From Dicyema japonicum (lineage: Eukaryota; Dicyemida; Rhombozoa; Dicyemidae): DNA of 64,000 bases. The position numbers and the translations under genes were made by a program. Below the pieces are notes generated by a model, which saw only the letters and a list, made by a program, of their open reading frames with translations, made no database searches and was not told the DNA's origin. The stretch covers positions 781,232 to 845,231 of the forward strand of contig RDEW01000006.1 in the NCBI GenBank assembly GCA_011109175.1. The letters run 5' to 3'. This document shows positions 1 to 9,905 of the stretch, in pieces. Numbering within the stretch: position 1 is the first letter of the stretch; each line of letters starts with the position of its first letter.

Positions 1-2
1 GA

Positions 3-1100
3 GGAACATTTGTAGAGATATTTAACCATTTAAGGACTTTGACCAAGACATTTGAACAGGTATTAGAGGAACGGAATGTATATTACTCCCAATGTATGGA
101 AAAATCAGGCAATTTGACTCCCAGGTACTGCTACGTCTTATATAGACCTGATTGGGGGACTGCCGGTGATGTGGTGCCCAGAGGGAGTGAGGAATGGCAT
201 AAAGTGATTCAGGACAAGTCAAGCAGAGATATTTTGACTGTCCTTTTGGAAGATCTGTCCTCCCAGGGAACAAAGAAAGATTTTGATGGACAGGTAGTAC
301 CTCCATTTGAGTTTGTGAGGGAGTTGGGGAGAATGTTCCGACCTATCTCCGTTTTGACGGCAAAATCAAGCCAATTTCGCTTTCGAATGATGAAATGGAC
401 ACAATTGCACGTGATTTCTGGCATTACAGGGTATTTTAGCCTCATTCTTTCAGTATAAGAATGCTACGGAGTTTGAGGACCGAAGGATCGACGACATTTT
501 CTTCAACTACATGACTAGCATCTATCCAAACAACGCAGTGGACGCTTGCTACTCGTTCGATAGTCTCTCCAAAGTAGCCAAGTCCCACAAGATCAAGACT
601 CTCAGAGACATAGTGAATCTGAAAACCCACGAGAACATGTTCCACAGACAAGTTTATGTGTTGGACCAAATCAAACCGGTTTTACAAAATCACGGAGAAA
701 ACAAAACTATCAACGAAGCTCTGAAGGTCAAACTGTCTGAGATATTTACTTCTGTCTCTGACGAAGAGATCAGCGAGATGGTCGACAACCACGCAAACTT
801 GTTGGAGGACCAGAATCTGATAAACTCGGTAAACGAAGAACACAACTTTATGCTTGCTGTGTTTGATCTGATGAAGATTGAAAGCGGTCAGTTGGCGGAA
901 CAGGTGAAGGCCAAGCAAGTGTTCACGTGGTTTGTGATATTTTTAGAAATAACTTTGAATTTAAAAACATCAAAGATATTATTTTGTCGTTGGGAACTCA
1001 AATCTCCGACAAACAGCTAACAAACATCACAAATTGGATCATATCCACACGTACAGTAATGGGGGAGTTAATGGTCCCCTTTATTCAGTATTCTAGGTGA
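3..1100 (+). CDS. Unrecognised multi-exon gene, 3' part
   Basis: The gene enters from the left edge, so its start is not visible. The best model uses exons 3-124, 146-350, 371-430, 454-920 and 947-1100, joined by GT-AG introns of 21, 20, 23 and 26 nt. The last two introns are required to keep the frame open. The first is in phase with no stop and so is optional, and the second could instead be 336-370. The protein is hydrophilic and helical, with motifs such as LTPRPDWGTAG, DEMDTIARDFWHYR and NFEFKNIKDIILSLG. The last two faintly recall EF-hand helices but show no calcium loop. It stops at TGA 1098-1100. I do not recognise the family. Conserved codon usage and coherent splicing make it a likely real host gene. 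Confidence 0.6.
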
Positions 1101-1427
1101 TGGACAGATTAAAGGAGTGTTACTTGAAGGATATACCGCTTAGTAGAGGATTCGAACAAATGCACTAATATTTAAGTTGAAATAATATTCTGATTTATTT
1201 AACCATAATTGTTTACGCTTTCTGATTTACTAATTATTAGCTGACCACCAGGTTGGGACCACTGTAAGTAGGGATGACGCATAAGTGCTGGAAAAAATCC
1301 TATTGTCCCGGGTTTGAATCTTACTGCTGTACATTTTGACTGAAGATTCCACGAATCTAAGATGCTTTTGATTGACGGCAACGCTCTCGTCTGTTAATAC
1401 CTCATCGTGGAACCGGATCGTCTACAA

Positions 1428-1857
1428 AAGTGGTCCCCAACTTTTTCGTTGCCGCGGAATGGTAAGCCTTAGACAATTTTACCGCAGCCCAATGTTGAGC
1501 AATCAAAACACGAGTGACAAGCACACAACACTAGTGACTGAGCTATGACTAATTTTTTGACAAGGCGTAAAAACTTTTATTAAGGAAAGAAAAGAGAGTA
1601 AATATAGCGGCTGCCCTGACTGCGTGGCTATTTCCTCTCAGGATAACGAGCGAGATTCGTTCAAATAACCAGCAGCGCTCACGAGGGTTTCCTGTTCGTG
1701 CAGCGATCCGATTCCCTAGACGACTATGAATTCCAGCGTGGCAGGCGCAAAGGAACCAGAAAAAAAAAACTGAGATATAATTTAAAAACTGCGCACATAT
1801 ATGCTAACTGTATTTCTAAACTGTATTTCTTGTGCGGTCCATCGTTTGGGACCAGTG
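1428..1857. mobile_element. Non-autonomous hAT element (430 bp)
   Basis: The ends are inverted: AAGTGGTCCCCAAC on the left and the complement of CACTGGTCCCAAAC on the right, which is the common hAT terminus (CAGTGGTCCCCAAC type). It is flanked by a perfect 8-bp direct repeat, GTCTACAA, at 1420-1427 and 1858-1865. No transposase frame remains inside. The interior is largely occupied by a minus-strand retroelement 3' fragment (about 1606-1765). Confidence 0.75.
1606..1765 (-). mobile_element. 3' end of an LSAGL/KRPDG-type retroelement
   Basis: Read on the minus strand this encodes the C-terminus seen in the copy at 7440-8306. It runs from a GSLAPATLEF-like segment through an LFERISLVILRGNSHAVRAA segment and ends at GACTGCGTGGCTATTTCC on the plus strand. 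Other copies of the same terminus lie at 7440, 24470, 27842 and 47800. It is 5'-truncated, as is usual for target-primed retroelements. Confidence 0.6.
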
Positions 1858-2313
1858 GTCTACAAGACTCACACGTAACAAAAGCTGTCTGCTATGTGTA
1901 TTATGGCTCTCTTGATAAGTGCTGTTTTAATGGTCAGAGGAGTACTGGGCACGTAGATTTTTCATGGACACATCCCAGTCAGTTTTAACTCCCATAGATT
2001 AAATGAGGTACTTAAAGAGCTGTGAATACGTGGAGTCTCAAAAACCTTGAAGTTTCAAATTAATCTCAAAAATCTTAAAGTTAAGGAAACAAGTTATCAG
2101 AGGAACTTGAACAAGGATGACGTGCCTTGAATGACCTATCTTGATCTCTTAACATACTAGATAAGGATAAGCTTGGCCGGTGATGCTTGACGTGTAGGAA
2201 AATAAGCTTGGGATCGAATCCTGATGAGCCCACGTGTATGACTATAATTTGTTGATTATGAGGTTGTTGTTAACAATTATGAAGTCAAATTAGTGCTTGG
2301 TTAGTGAAATATC

Positions 2314-2840
2314 TTATTTTCCTTTGAATCCTGTGACATAACCACTGTCTGAGGCCCGCTCCTTGCGACCATCGATTCCTTTACCTTTTCCAGTCTGCGC
2401 GTCAAATCGTTCCTTGTGGGCTCCCGTATATTTTGAGGTATCTGTCATCCTCTCAACATTTCCAGTTTTAGACGTAGACTTGAATTATGACTGAGGGTAC
2501 CATTCTGGCATATATTCTGGGAGACGATTTGATTTTGTTAACAACCGTTTCCGGGGACATTTTCTTGCTCAATCGATTTAGCAATCCTAGGAATTCCTTA
2601 AAGGTGATGGTTCTATAAAAACGAAGACCATGAGAACCTTCCGTTAGAGGAGGTCGCCTTGAAGGCAATATCAGTGTCAATGGTTGTAAATTTGCTGTTG
2701 TAGATTTTTAGACCTTCAAACATTTTTTTAAGCTCGGCGGAGTTCATTTCCTTCTTTTTGATCTCCTCCGTTAGGTTGCACCAGGCAATAAACTTCTGTT
2801 CCAACTCGCTGTCGGTGAGAAAAGCATCAGTCGAACTCAT
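2314..2840 (-). CDS. TPPP: Tubulin polymerization-promoting protein (p25-alpha family)
   Basis: Three exons (2638-2840, 2501-2612, 2314-2478) with introns of 25 and 22 nt give a 159-residue protein starting [12 protein letters not shown] proteins bind and bundle microtubules and are typical of ciliated eukaryotes. Residues 10-100 match the p25-alpha core, with TTIDTDIAF corresponding to the family's TVTDVDIVF and RTITFKEF to RTITFEQF. The C-terminal third carries the family signature [16 protein letters not shown] followed by SGYVTGFKG, so this is the long form with the full p25 C-terminal box. Both introns are needed: without them the frame stops twice. The ATG at 2840 is chosen because the upstream in-frame extension lies in non-homologous sequence. 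It stands alone between transposon fragments. No damage is seen. Confidence 0.93.
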
Positions 2841-2863
2841 TTTAGAATAATCCACGCAAAAGT

Positions 2864-2874
2864 GCATATATAGC
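2864..2874 (-). promoter_or_regulatory. Possible TATA box of TPPP
   Basis: GCTATATATGC lies on the minus strand only about 24 bases upstream of the TPPP start codon. If used, transcription would begin at or near the ATG, giving an almost leaderless mRNA. In an AT-rich genome this could be chance. Confidence 0.3.
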
Positions 2875-3194
2875 AAAACACCATGGCTACCGGGCATACG
2901 ATATGACGTTTACTAATTTTTACTGGAATAATCCATAAATTGTCATTCCGCTATTTTTCTTAGAAAATCAACTCAAATTTAATTTCTCCGCAGACAAAAG
3001 CAGAGACATTTTCAAAGAATGGGAAGGTCAGGCCTTAATTAGTGGGTTACTCTGTTATATTTTCCAACTGTTAAACAATATTCTCAGAAATTAAAAAACT
3101 TTACTTCCTGTCATAAAAATACGACAATGCATTTCATGTGGTTAACCAACAAAAAGTGGTTGTACCAAACTATAAGACTGCTTCGGTTCATTCT

Positions 3195-3330
3195 ACCGTA
3201 AAATGTAATTATTCCAAAGACCAAAGGTAAATCCAAACTGAATAAATCCGTGATCCTGACGCGTTCTAGTAGAGCCCTCATCCAAGCACAGTGATCCAGA
3301 GGACATTGGCCGAGAAGCTGAAGTCGAAAC
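3195..3330 (-). mobile_element. LINE 3' end
   Basis: The minus strand reads MRALLERVRITD, the C-terminal motif shared by many LINE copies in this window (MRSLLVRAGIT at 12870, MRSLLECIGIT at 35790). It is followed by the 3' tail CTTTGGTCTTTGGAATAA, also present near 41205 and 60730. Only the 3' end is recognisable. Confidence 0.5.
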
Positions 3331-3539
3331 CAGAAGTCGTCGCTAAATAGTCTCCCTGAGGACTCATTCTTTCTTTTTAAGCAAGTGATCCTGGGACAAT
3401 AAATATAAATCATCCTATAATTGGAGTTTCTAACAGATGATCCCAAGTTTTTTTTCAATTTTGGGCTGGAAGAGAATTGGTCCCTGATCCTACGTGCCTC
3501 TGACATTTTTCTTGATCATAACTTCGGTTTTCTGATCTC

Positions 3540-3665
3540 TTGCAAGTCAGTCAGTTTCTCGAGGTTTACGAAAAGCTTTCATCCACCATGAAGCTGAGTA
3601 GACATTCCGTGCATGTCACCACCTCAGCCTTTCCACCACTTAACCAGTTGGCATTATTTTTGTGA
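3540..3665 (-). repeat. Interspersed repeat shared with 10380-10510
   Basis: Plus-strand blocks CTTTCATCCACCATGAAG and CACCACCTCAGCC, ending in ACCAGTTGGC, recur at 10445-10500 in the same order. In the 10-kb copy the minus strand carries a B-box-like GGATTCGAGT, suggesting a second tRNA-derived SINE family on the minus strand. The rest of 3666-4997 shows no gene that I can support. A short block at 4570-4590 recurs near 56440. Confidence 0.4.
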
Positions 3666-4997
3666 ATAATTTAACTCAGGCAGAAAATCGATTCCATATT
3701 TCAAATAAAATAGCCAACAAGGCTTCAAACAACCCGCCAATGCCTATTTAACCGCTGGGGGACTGCTGAAAATTGAAGCGTCATAAACAACCTACCAATG
3801 CCTGTTCAGCCGCTGAGAAGGGCGAAAAATTGAAGCGTCGGAAGTATGGTAACGTTGTTTCATCTCCTCGTGAAACATCTGGAGCCTCGGACACTTGTCC
3901 TTAGACTTCTTCAAAAAACCCGGAAACCTAATATTAGCCCGCTCGGGAAACCTTCACTAACGCTGATAGCTATTCGAGCGAATTTCCCCATAGTTCAGTG
4001 GGGGAGTAGTCTCAACTAATTTTTTATCTTATTTTTAAAACGAAAATCATTTTCCCTTTTAAAGTTATTATTCCTCTTAACCAACACAGTTCCAAGTCTA
4101 CTAACTCAATGCTCCAGTTTCCAAGAGACAGTAGGCATTCAAAGACACAGTAGAATTTAATCTTCACCTGTTGTTTCAATCGTTTCTATGGCTACGGAGG
4201 ATATTGGCAGGGAACAGAATCGATCCCTCAAAACTGAATTGATTATAATCCGATTTCTAATTATCTTATTAAACCCAGGACAGATATAAAAAGAAGGATA
4301 CCAACTGTTCAGACGATCCTGATTCTTTTAGTTGCCGTGACTTTTGTTCGTGTTCACGACGAATGTATCATTTCACGGAAAACACCGAAACTGTGAAATA
4401 AGATTAATTTTCCAGATCACTAACATAAAGATGCACTATTAACACGTGGCAAGTCGACATATTTGCGATGGGAAATGTGTAATTACAAAACCGTCTAAAT
4501 ACAAGTAGTCATTCAGCAACTAAGCCCACGTGGTGATATATTAAGTTAAGTAATCAACAAGGGAGTGCATTATTGACGTAATCAAATAAATAAATGTTCT
4601 ATTGTTCGCTGTGTCGGTAAACTCTGACGTTACTCCACTCTTTATTGGCGGATTGTTTCTAACATAAGTTAACTCTGACCTGGAGCTCTGATTCGAGGGT
4701 AGCCATTCGTTTGCCGAGACCAAAGTCCCCGCCTTCACTGGATTTCTCAATTATAATCAAATCACTACATTTCTCACTTTGGTGTTGATATATCGACGAC
4801 GATTGACCTGTTCAATCGCCATAAACGTGATTCCCAGAAGAATCTTCCAAAATAAAACCAAATTTACCGTAATGGAGCAGATTCCCCTAATTATCGGAGA
4901 CCTTAACATCAAACAAATGTTTTAAAATTTAATTTCTGACAAAATATTAAAAAAAATAAAATTAATATTTAAATTGAATTATTGAATTTTCCTTGTC

Positions 4998-5765
4998 ATG
5001 CCTGATGCAGGATTTTACAAAGTAAAATTGTTACGAGTTAACTGACAGGGGACAAATCTCGAGCAGGATGGGAGGTTTTCTGATAAGACTAAAAGGCTGT
5101 TGAAAACTATGAAGTTTCCTCCAAATCTGGATAGAAAAGCAGTCTTTTTGTTGAGTGATAGATCGACATTTCCTGTATAAAGCTGGATACTATCCGTCCA
5201 TGGATCTCCGATAGAATTACGGAGATTCTAGGGATCGAGGATGACGTTTTAATCTCTTTTATCTGTAACATGCTGGAGGAGAAGGTCCCTATATGCTTAT
5301 TGATAGGACATGGACCCGAGAGTTATACAGATCAGCATAACCGGATTCTGAACCACAAAAATGCGAAGATTTTCACGGAAGAACTCTGGGATCTCCTCAT
5401 TAGCGCAATGGACAATGGAATTGGGATTCCCTCCAAAATATTAGAGGAGAAGAAGTTCGAGATAGCTAACAGAATTGTTTCTTCTGTAATAATCTCAGGC
5501 CACCGGTGACTACAAGCCTCCGAATACTGAGGAAGCTGATGAGGACTGTCGATCCCCGAGAAGAAGTCGTTCTCCTCATCATAAAAGGCACCGGAGAAGT
5601 TCTAGTTCCTCCCACCGTAAAAAGCGACGAAGAAGTTCCGGTTCTCCTCATCGTAGAAGAGACCGGAGTGGTTCCCATTCTCCGAGTCACCGACGTCACC
5701 ACAAATCTGTATTTTCCGTATTAACGTAGCGGCATTCACGGACGAAAGGGGGCATGCTAGAGTAA
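4998..5765 (+). CDS. SRRM1: SRRM1-like PWI and RS-domain splicing coactivator, compact
   Basis: SRRM1 (SRm160) is a nuclear splicing coactivator that binds RNA through its PWI domain. Six exons are 4998-5021, 5049-5141, 5162-5284, 5307-5476, 5499-5708 and 5730-5765, with introns of 27, 20, 22, 22 and 21 nt. The start MPDAGFYKGTNLEQDGRFSD matches the animal SRRM1 N-terminus, followed by MKFPPNLDRKA, KLDTIRPWISDRITEILG (the PWI signature) and LNHKNAKIFTEELWDLL. A short Arg/Ser tail follows, with SPRRSRSPHH and RRRSSGSPHRRRDRSG. At about 218 residues it is far shorter than the vertebrate protein of roughly 900. One base is missing relative to the family near 5347: after ISITGF the frame must shift by one to reach LNHKNAK. 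Confidence 0.88.
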
Positions 5766-6778
5766 CCCTTGTGTTATTTGTAGAATCATCACTGAAACTG
5801 CATATTACATTTGATTTGTTATAAATTGGAGTGCTGTTGGTTATAATCGTTTCCGTTATTCCGTGATACAACGGTAAGACACTGATTTATTAGGGAAGAA
5901 TAATCCTTATTGTTAGAAAAATACACGTGCTGTTTTATGGATCTATTTTGTGAGGATTTATTTTGCGTCACAGGTTTTGAGATTGTCCTCACATATTAGA
6001 ATGGGAGACCTTTGTACATTGAATATTTGGCAATCAGTTTAGATCAGGGCAGGTGATTTATCCGTGATGCGAGTTGTATATTCGCTCAGAGAACCTTGTA
6101 ATCTTTTTAAAATTATCGACCCGCTGACTGATGACTGATAAACCTACTGTGATGGTCTGGGTTGTATGTTCGCTAAAAAGGTTTGGTGATCCGTTGGAAG
6201 AGACTAATAAGGGGAATCCGTGACAAGCCGTTCGACCCTCTCGAAGGGGATCGGGCATTGGTTGTACCATTCTTGATTAGCTGACCTCTAAGTTTTAGAG
6301 GAGGATAATAAAGTGATGTAACAGACCTTCCACCGATGATTAGTAGTGTTTCCATTACTTAAACCTCAGCTTAGGCAGAACTCGCAGAATTAAGAACAGT
6401 TATGATAGTTAATCCATGACATTGGAAATGTTGTTGAATTGTCGTCCTTTTTGTTTGTCTGATAATAAAGAGACTTAATTACCAGCCCAAAGAACTGACA
6501 TTTTTCAGAAGATGAAGGCTGAGGGACGACTCGCCTACAGACGAGTTTCTTTATTATCAGACACAGAAACAGCATTGAATGGACGAGGGACAACTCGCCT
6601 AGATAAAATAATGTAGGGGTAAATTCTAAAATTTTGACCATTTTTGAATTTATGAAAAATTTATCTAGAAAAAAATTTTTTAATATGAAAAAACTAATTT
6701 TTATTTATTATTATTCCATTGTCGAAAATTAAATAATCTATCCTAAAATGAACTTTATAAAAAGTGCTCCATATACAG
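5766..6778. other. No gene recognised; contains a repeated 'VSVSDNKET' block
   Basis: No host gene is supportable here. On the minus strand, 6530-6610 reads a repeated CTAGGCGAGTTGTCCCTC unit whose translation includes RRVVP and VSVSDNKET. The same block occurs on the plus strand at 31425-31500, so it is an interspersed element of unknown type. Short imperfect duplications (GTTGTATATTCGCT and GTTGTATGTTCGCT) sit at 6068 and 6161. Confidence 0.35.
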
Positions 6779-6925
6779 AGTTCTATTTGGGCAGGGTTGT
6801 TTTGGTATCTTTTAGTATGTTTGGTACCGGGGTTCTATTTGGGCAGGGTTGTTTTGGTATCTTTTAGTATGTTTGGTACCGGGGTTCTATTTGGGCGGGG
6901 TTGTTTTGGTATCTTTTAGTATGGG
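6779..6925 (+). repeat. 52-bp tandem repeat, about 2.8 copies
   Basis: Units beginning TTCTATTTGGGCAGGGTTG start at 6781, 6833 and 6885 and are nearly identical, with one A-to-G change in the third. The low divergence suggests recent expansion. The array leads directly into an open frame of about 75 codons ending at 7124 that I cannot identify. From 7125 to 7438 the sequence is AT-rich and I see nothing else. Confidence 0.85.
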
Positions 6926-7439
6926 CTTACTTCACCCATGGATATTGTATTATAAATTATTTAAGAGTAATTTCACCAGAAGCAAGTTAACTTATTTGAC
7001 GGAAATATCGGAAACTCAAAATATTTCGGTATACAATTCTTACAAGAAATTGAATTTAAAGGATACTATCCATTTTAAAAATGGCGCATCCAAGAAACGT
7101 TCAAGAATACCTTCAGAGTTTTAAAATAACGAAAATTGAAATATTTATTAATGAAAAGCGATCAGAACAGAATTTTCGATTCTCTAAAAGTTGAAGATTC
7201 TATAAACATTGAATGATCTTTAGATTCAAAAAATAGTGAACAAGAATCAGAAAAATAAAAACTGTAGACAAATGGATATTGCTGTTAGATTAATTGCTTT
7301 AGAGAGGGAATTCTTAGCTAATGCTGAGAATGAATATTAAGTTTCTCTAATTTCTTCAATAAGAAACCACAAAGCAAGCATTATTGGAGTAAAGAAAAAT
7401 AGTTAGGAATTAAATTTTATTTTTTTATAAACTTAAACT

Positions 7440-8306
7440 ACGTGGCTATTCCCACTCAGGATAGCAAGATTCGCTCAAATAACTAGCATCGCTCACGAGG
7501 GTCTTCTGTTCGTGTAGCAATCCGATTCCCTAGACGACTCAAGAATTTCAGCGTCGCAGGCGCAAGGGAACCAGACATCTCAACGGCGAGTGGAACAAAC
7601 AAAAAATCCGTACTTTTCCCGTTTCATCTTCTCAGCCTTCTGAGCGGCAGAACAGGCTCCAGAGGCACTTTGGAGTTGGTTGCAAGAGGCAAATGTGTCG
7701 GTGCAGGTATCGTCCCAGACAAGAAGTTTCCCGGCTTTAAAAGGAAAAATTCCCATTTCATCCGGTCGTTTCCCGTCTCGCCTGCAAAGACCGACTGGTT
7801 CGAGCATGGAGGGGTGTTTGGCGGCGTCCAAAACTCGCCTAAAAAATTCGTTTAAGGCCATATGTTTGGGAAATCCCATATGTCCTCTTTCTGCAGGAAA
7901 GAAGGTGTAGGCCAAAACAGTCGATCTGGTCTCTGCATCGGCATGGATGTGGAACCCAGATTTTTTATCCCAGTCGCAATGAGATCCCAATACGGACGCA
8001 TTCATCATCCAGGAAGGTACCCAGAACTCCATTTGGAATGGCGTTGAGCCAGGCACCGCTCTCGGAAAACGCCCCTGACAACAAACAGGCACGACGATGT
8101 TGGCTAGATGACACTAACAAATCTTTATAGCATCGTCCAAGCCCCGCTGAGAGAACGAGGAAGGCAAGGAAAGCTGATAAGTGCGCCTCCAGGCCATTGA
8201 CATGGCCGGCGTCCTTGTCAATAGAGAAATCAGGGAGTGAGTGTAGAATCCTCTTGACAAGAATGTTACAGGCCATTAGCGACGATAGATATGCAGGGAG
8301 AGAAAG
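7440..8306 (-). mobile_element. Retroelement ORF C-terminal half (SGAWLNA/DGKRPDG domain)
   Basis: The minus strand encodes, in two frames, a domain found downstream of reverse transcriptase in a widespread group of animal non-LTR elements. It reads SESGAWLNAIPNG, VRIGISLRLG, then LEPVGLCRRDGKRPDEMG and GKLLVWDDTCTDT, and further on VPLAVEMSGSLAP and LKFLSRLGNRIATRT. A frameshift near 8000 separates the two halves. The upstream part of the same ORF continues at 9509-9905, beyond the hAT insertion. A second copy at 30690-31365 carries the corresponding part without the insertion. Confidence 0.75.
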
Positions 8307-8314
8307 GTCTACAG

Positions 8315-9508
8315 AAGAGGTTCCCAACCTGGGTTCCGCGAATTTCCAAAATTTTTTTAATTTTTTTTCAAAATAATAATTTTTCAAAACGAATTAATTT
8401 AATTTGCATGTGTCTAAATGGAGTCTTGTGACAGTGCATATCTTAAAGTTCGATCATATTGAGAAAGTTATATTGCTTTTAGTTTCACATGGACTGGGGA
8501 CATGGATTGCCCATACTTTCTCCGAAACTGTTATTTTGCATGCAAAAAAGTAGTGAAGATAATTTTCGGAGAAATTGCTGCCGCTGAGCTCGACTTAATT
8601 CCTATTTCTAATAATTCTTGAGCAGACGCATCAACGATATGTCTGATGACGTGAAACCAAATTGGTTCGGCGAATAAAATATCTGTGTTTTTTGCGGTTC
8701 AAGTGAATGAAAGCTCAGATATTACAGGAAGAATGCAATTCCTTGTTTTCGTTCGATATATGAACGATGAATTTATTATTGAAGATTTTCTTTCCTGCAA
8801 AGAGTTTCTCGGAACAACCAAGGGATATGACATTTTCAATCTTATAAATTCATATTTTGAGGATATAAAGTTGGATTGGAATGCGTGTGTAAGTCTCTAA
8901 ACTGGTGGTTCCAGCAATGACTGGCAATCTAAAGGCTTTGTTTCTATTGCGAAAAATAAGAATCCGAACATTATTCACACGCATTGTTTTCTTCATGTAC
9001 GAATAATTATTTTCCACCCATATCAGTTGAACTCTATGATTGAGTGAGGAACCCTTTTGCTGAGTACGAAATAACTGGAAACGAGATATCATTAAAAGAG
9101 GAAAAAAACTTGCTTTTGTTTCAAGTGACAGAACGTTAAAAATGGAATATTTGCAGCTTGATATTGATTCGTTTTGGCTGATTGTAAAAAAAAATATCCT
9201 ACAAACAAAGCCTTAAGAGTTTTGGTTCAGTTTTCAACGACTTATCTCTGTGAAAGTTGATTTTCTGCATTAACAAAGCATAAAAACGCGCGAACCTACT
9301 GTATGTGGAAGAAGACCTACCTTTATCCCTGTCAAGGACAAGGCCTAATATTACAAAGCTATGCAAGAGACATCAACCATCTCACTAACTAGCATTTTAT
9401 TTTTTATAGTAGTAAAATACTGATAATTGTTAAAAAAATATGAGGGTTCCGTATAAAATGAACAATGTCGATAAGGTTCCGTGCTCTCAAAAAGGTAGGG
9501 AACCACTG
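8315..9508 (+). mobile_element. hAT transposon, internally deleted (1.19 kb)
   Basis: The termini are AAGAGGTTCCCAACCT on the left and the complement of CAGTGGTTCCCTACCT on the right. Flanking 8-bp repeats are GTCTACAG (8307-8314) and GTCTAAAG (9509-9516), one mismatch. Inside is a decayed transposase of the ZBED5-like hAT group, with QVNESSDITGRMQFLVFVRY and FLGTTKGYDIFNLINSYF. It is a shorter relative of the element at 52715-54543. The BED zinc-finger region and part of the catalytic core are missing or frameshifted, so it cannot be autonomous. It split the retroelement at 7440-9905. Confidence 0.85.
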
Positions 9509-9905
9509 GTCTAAAGGGTTGCAAATTCCAAGCTCTCCGAGTCTCACTGGTAGCGTGGCTCGCTTCTATGAGAAATCCTCGAACCGGATGTTAAAGATAC
9601 GTTCCGCTGTCGTACGGAAGATCTCGTTTATCTGTGCGAGTTGGTATAGGGAGCAGTCCTTAAGACATATGCAAGCCTCTGTACGTTGAGATTGTTTTTC
9701 AGTAGGAATAATGCTGTATGCATGTCAAGTAGACACAAGCGGTTCAGATTCTCTCAGAGTAAAAGTTGTTTTTCACGTAAAGCTCTTCCCATTGCATTTA
9801 TGGTGATTGGGGATCCAAGGAATATAAGTTCTTCATCGGGTTTGAAATACTTCCAGGGAGTAATTACCAAATTGATGTTGATTATTGGAAAGATAAATTC
9901 TTCAT
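9509..9905 (-). mobile_element. Upstream half of the retroelement split by the hAT
   Basis: It aligns with 31020-31365 at the nucleotide level, starting GGTTGCAAATTCCAAGCTC here and GGTTGCGAATTCCAAGCTC there. Minus-strand coding includes LGSPITINAMG and the LNRLCLLD.HTALFLLKN segment that lies between the RT and the SGAWLNA domain. In the uninterrupted copy the two halves are adjacent. Confidence 0.7.

Larger units (their letters stand above)
1235..1950 (+). mobile_element. tRNA-derived SINE, split by a hAT insertion
   Basis: A copy of the SINE family seen complete at 13819-14138. The left part has a degenerate B box (GGGTTTGAATC) near 1310, followed by the shared GAAGATTCCACGAATCTAAG block. 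It stops at 1427. The right part resumes at 1858 and runs through the family's terminal TATTATGGCTCTCTTGA motif. The gap is exactly the hAT element at 1428-1857 with its target duplication. Confidence 0.65.

Noticed and set aside
1-1100. EF-hand protein
   Set aside because: Helix-like segments resemble EF-hand helices, but no acidic calcium loop is present, so I left the gene unnamed.
2180-2240. tRNA gene or SINE at GGGATCGAATCCTG
   Set aside because: A B-box-like string is present, but I found no matching A box at the right distance and no cloverleaf.
5466-5724. Val-rich and Thr-rich frames over 5466-5724 on both strands
   Set aside because: They are shadow frames of the Arg/Ser coding exon of SRRM1, whose composition forces open frames on both strands.
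7670-8047. Plus-strand open frames in 7670-8047
   Set aside because: They are antisense to the retroelement KRPDG domain, which has clear conserved motifs on the minus strand.
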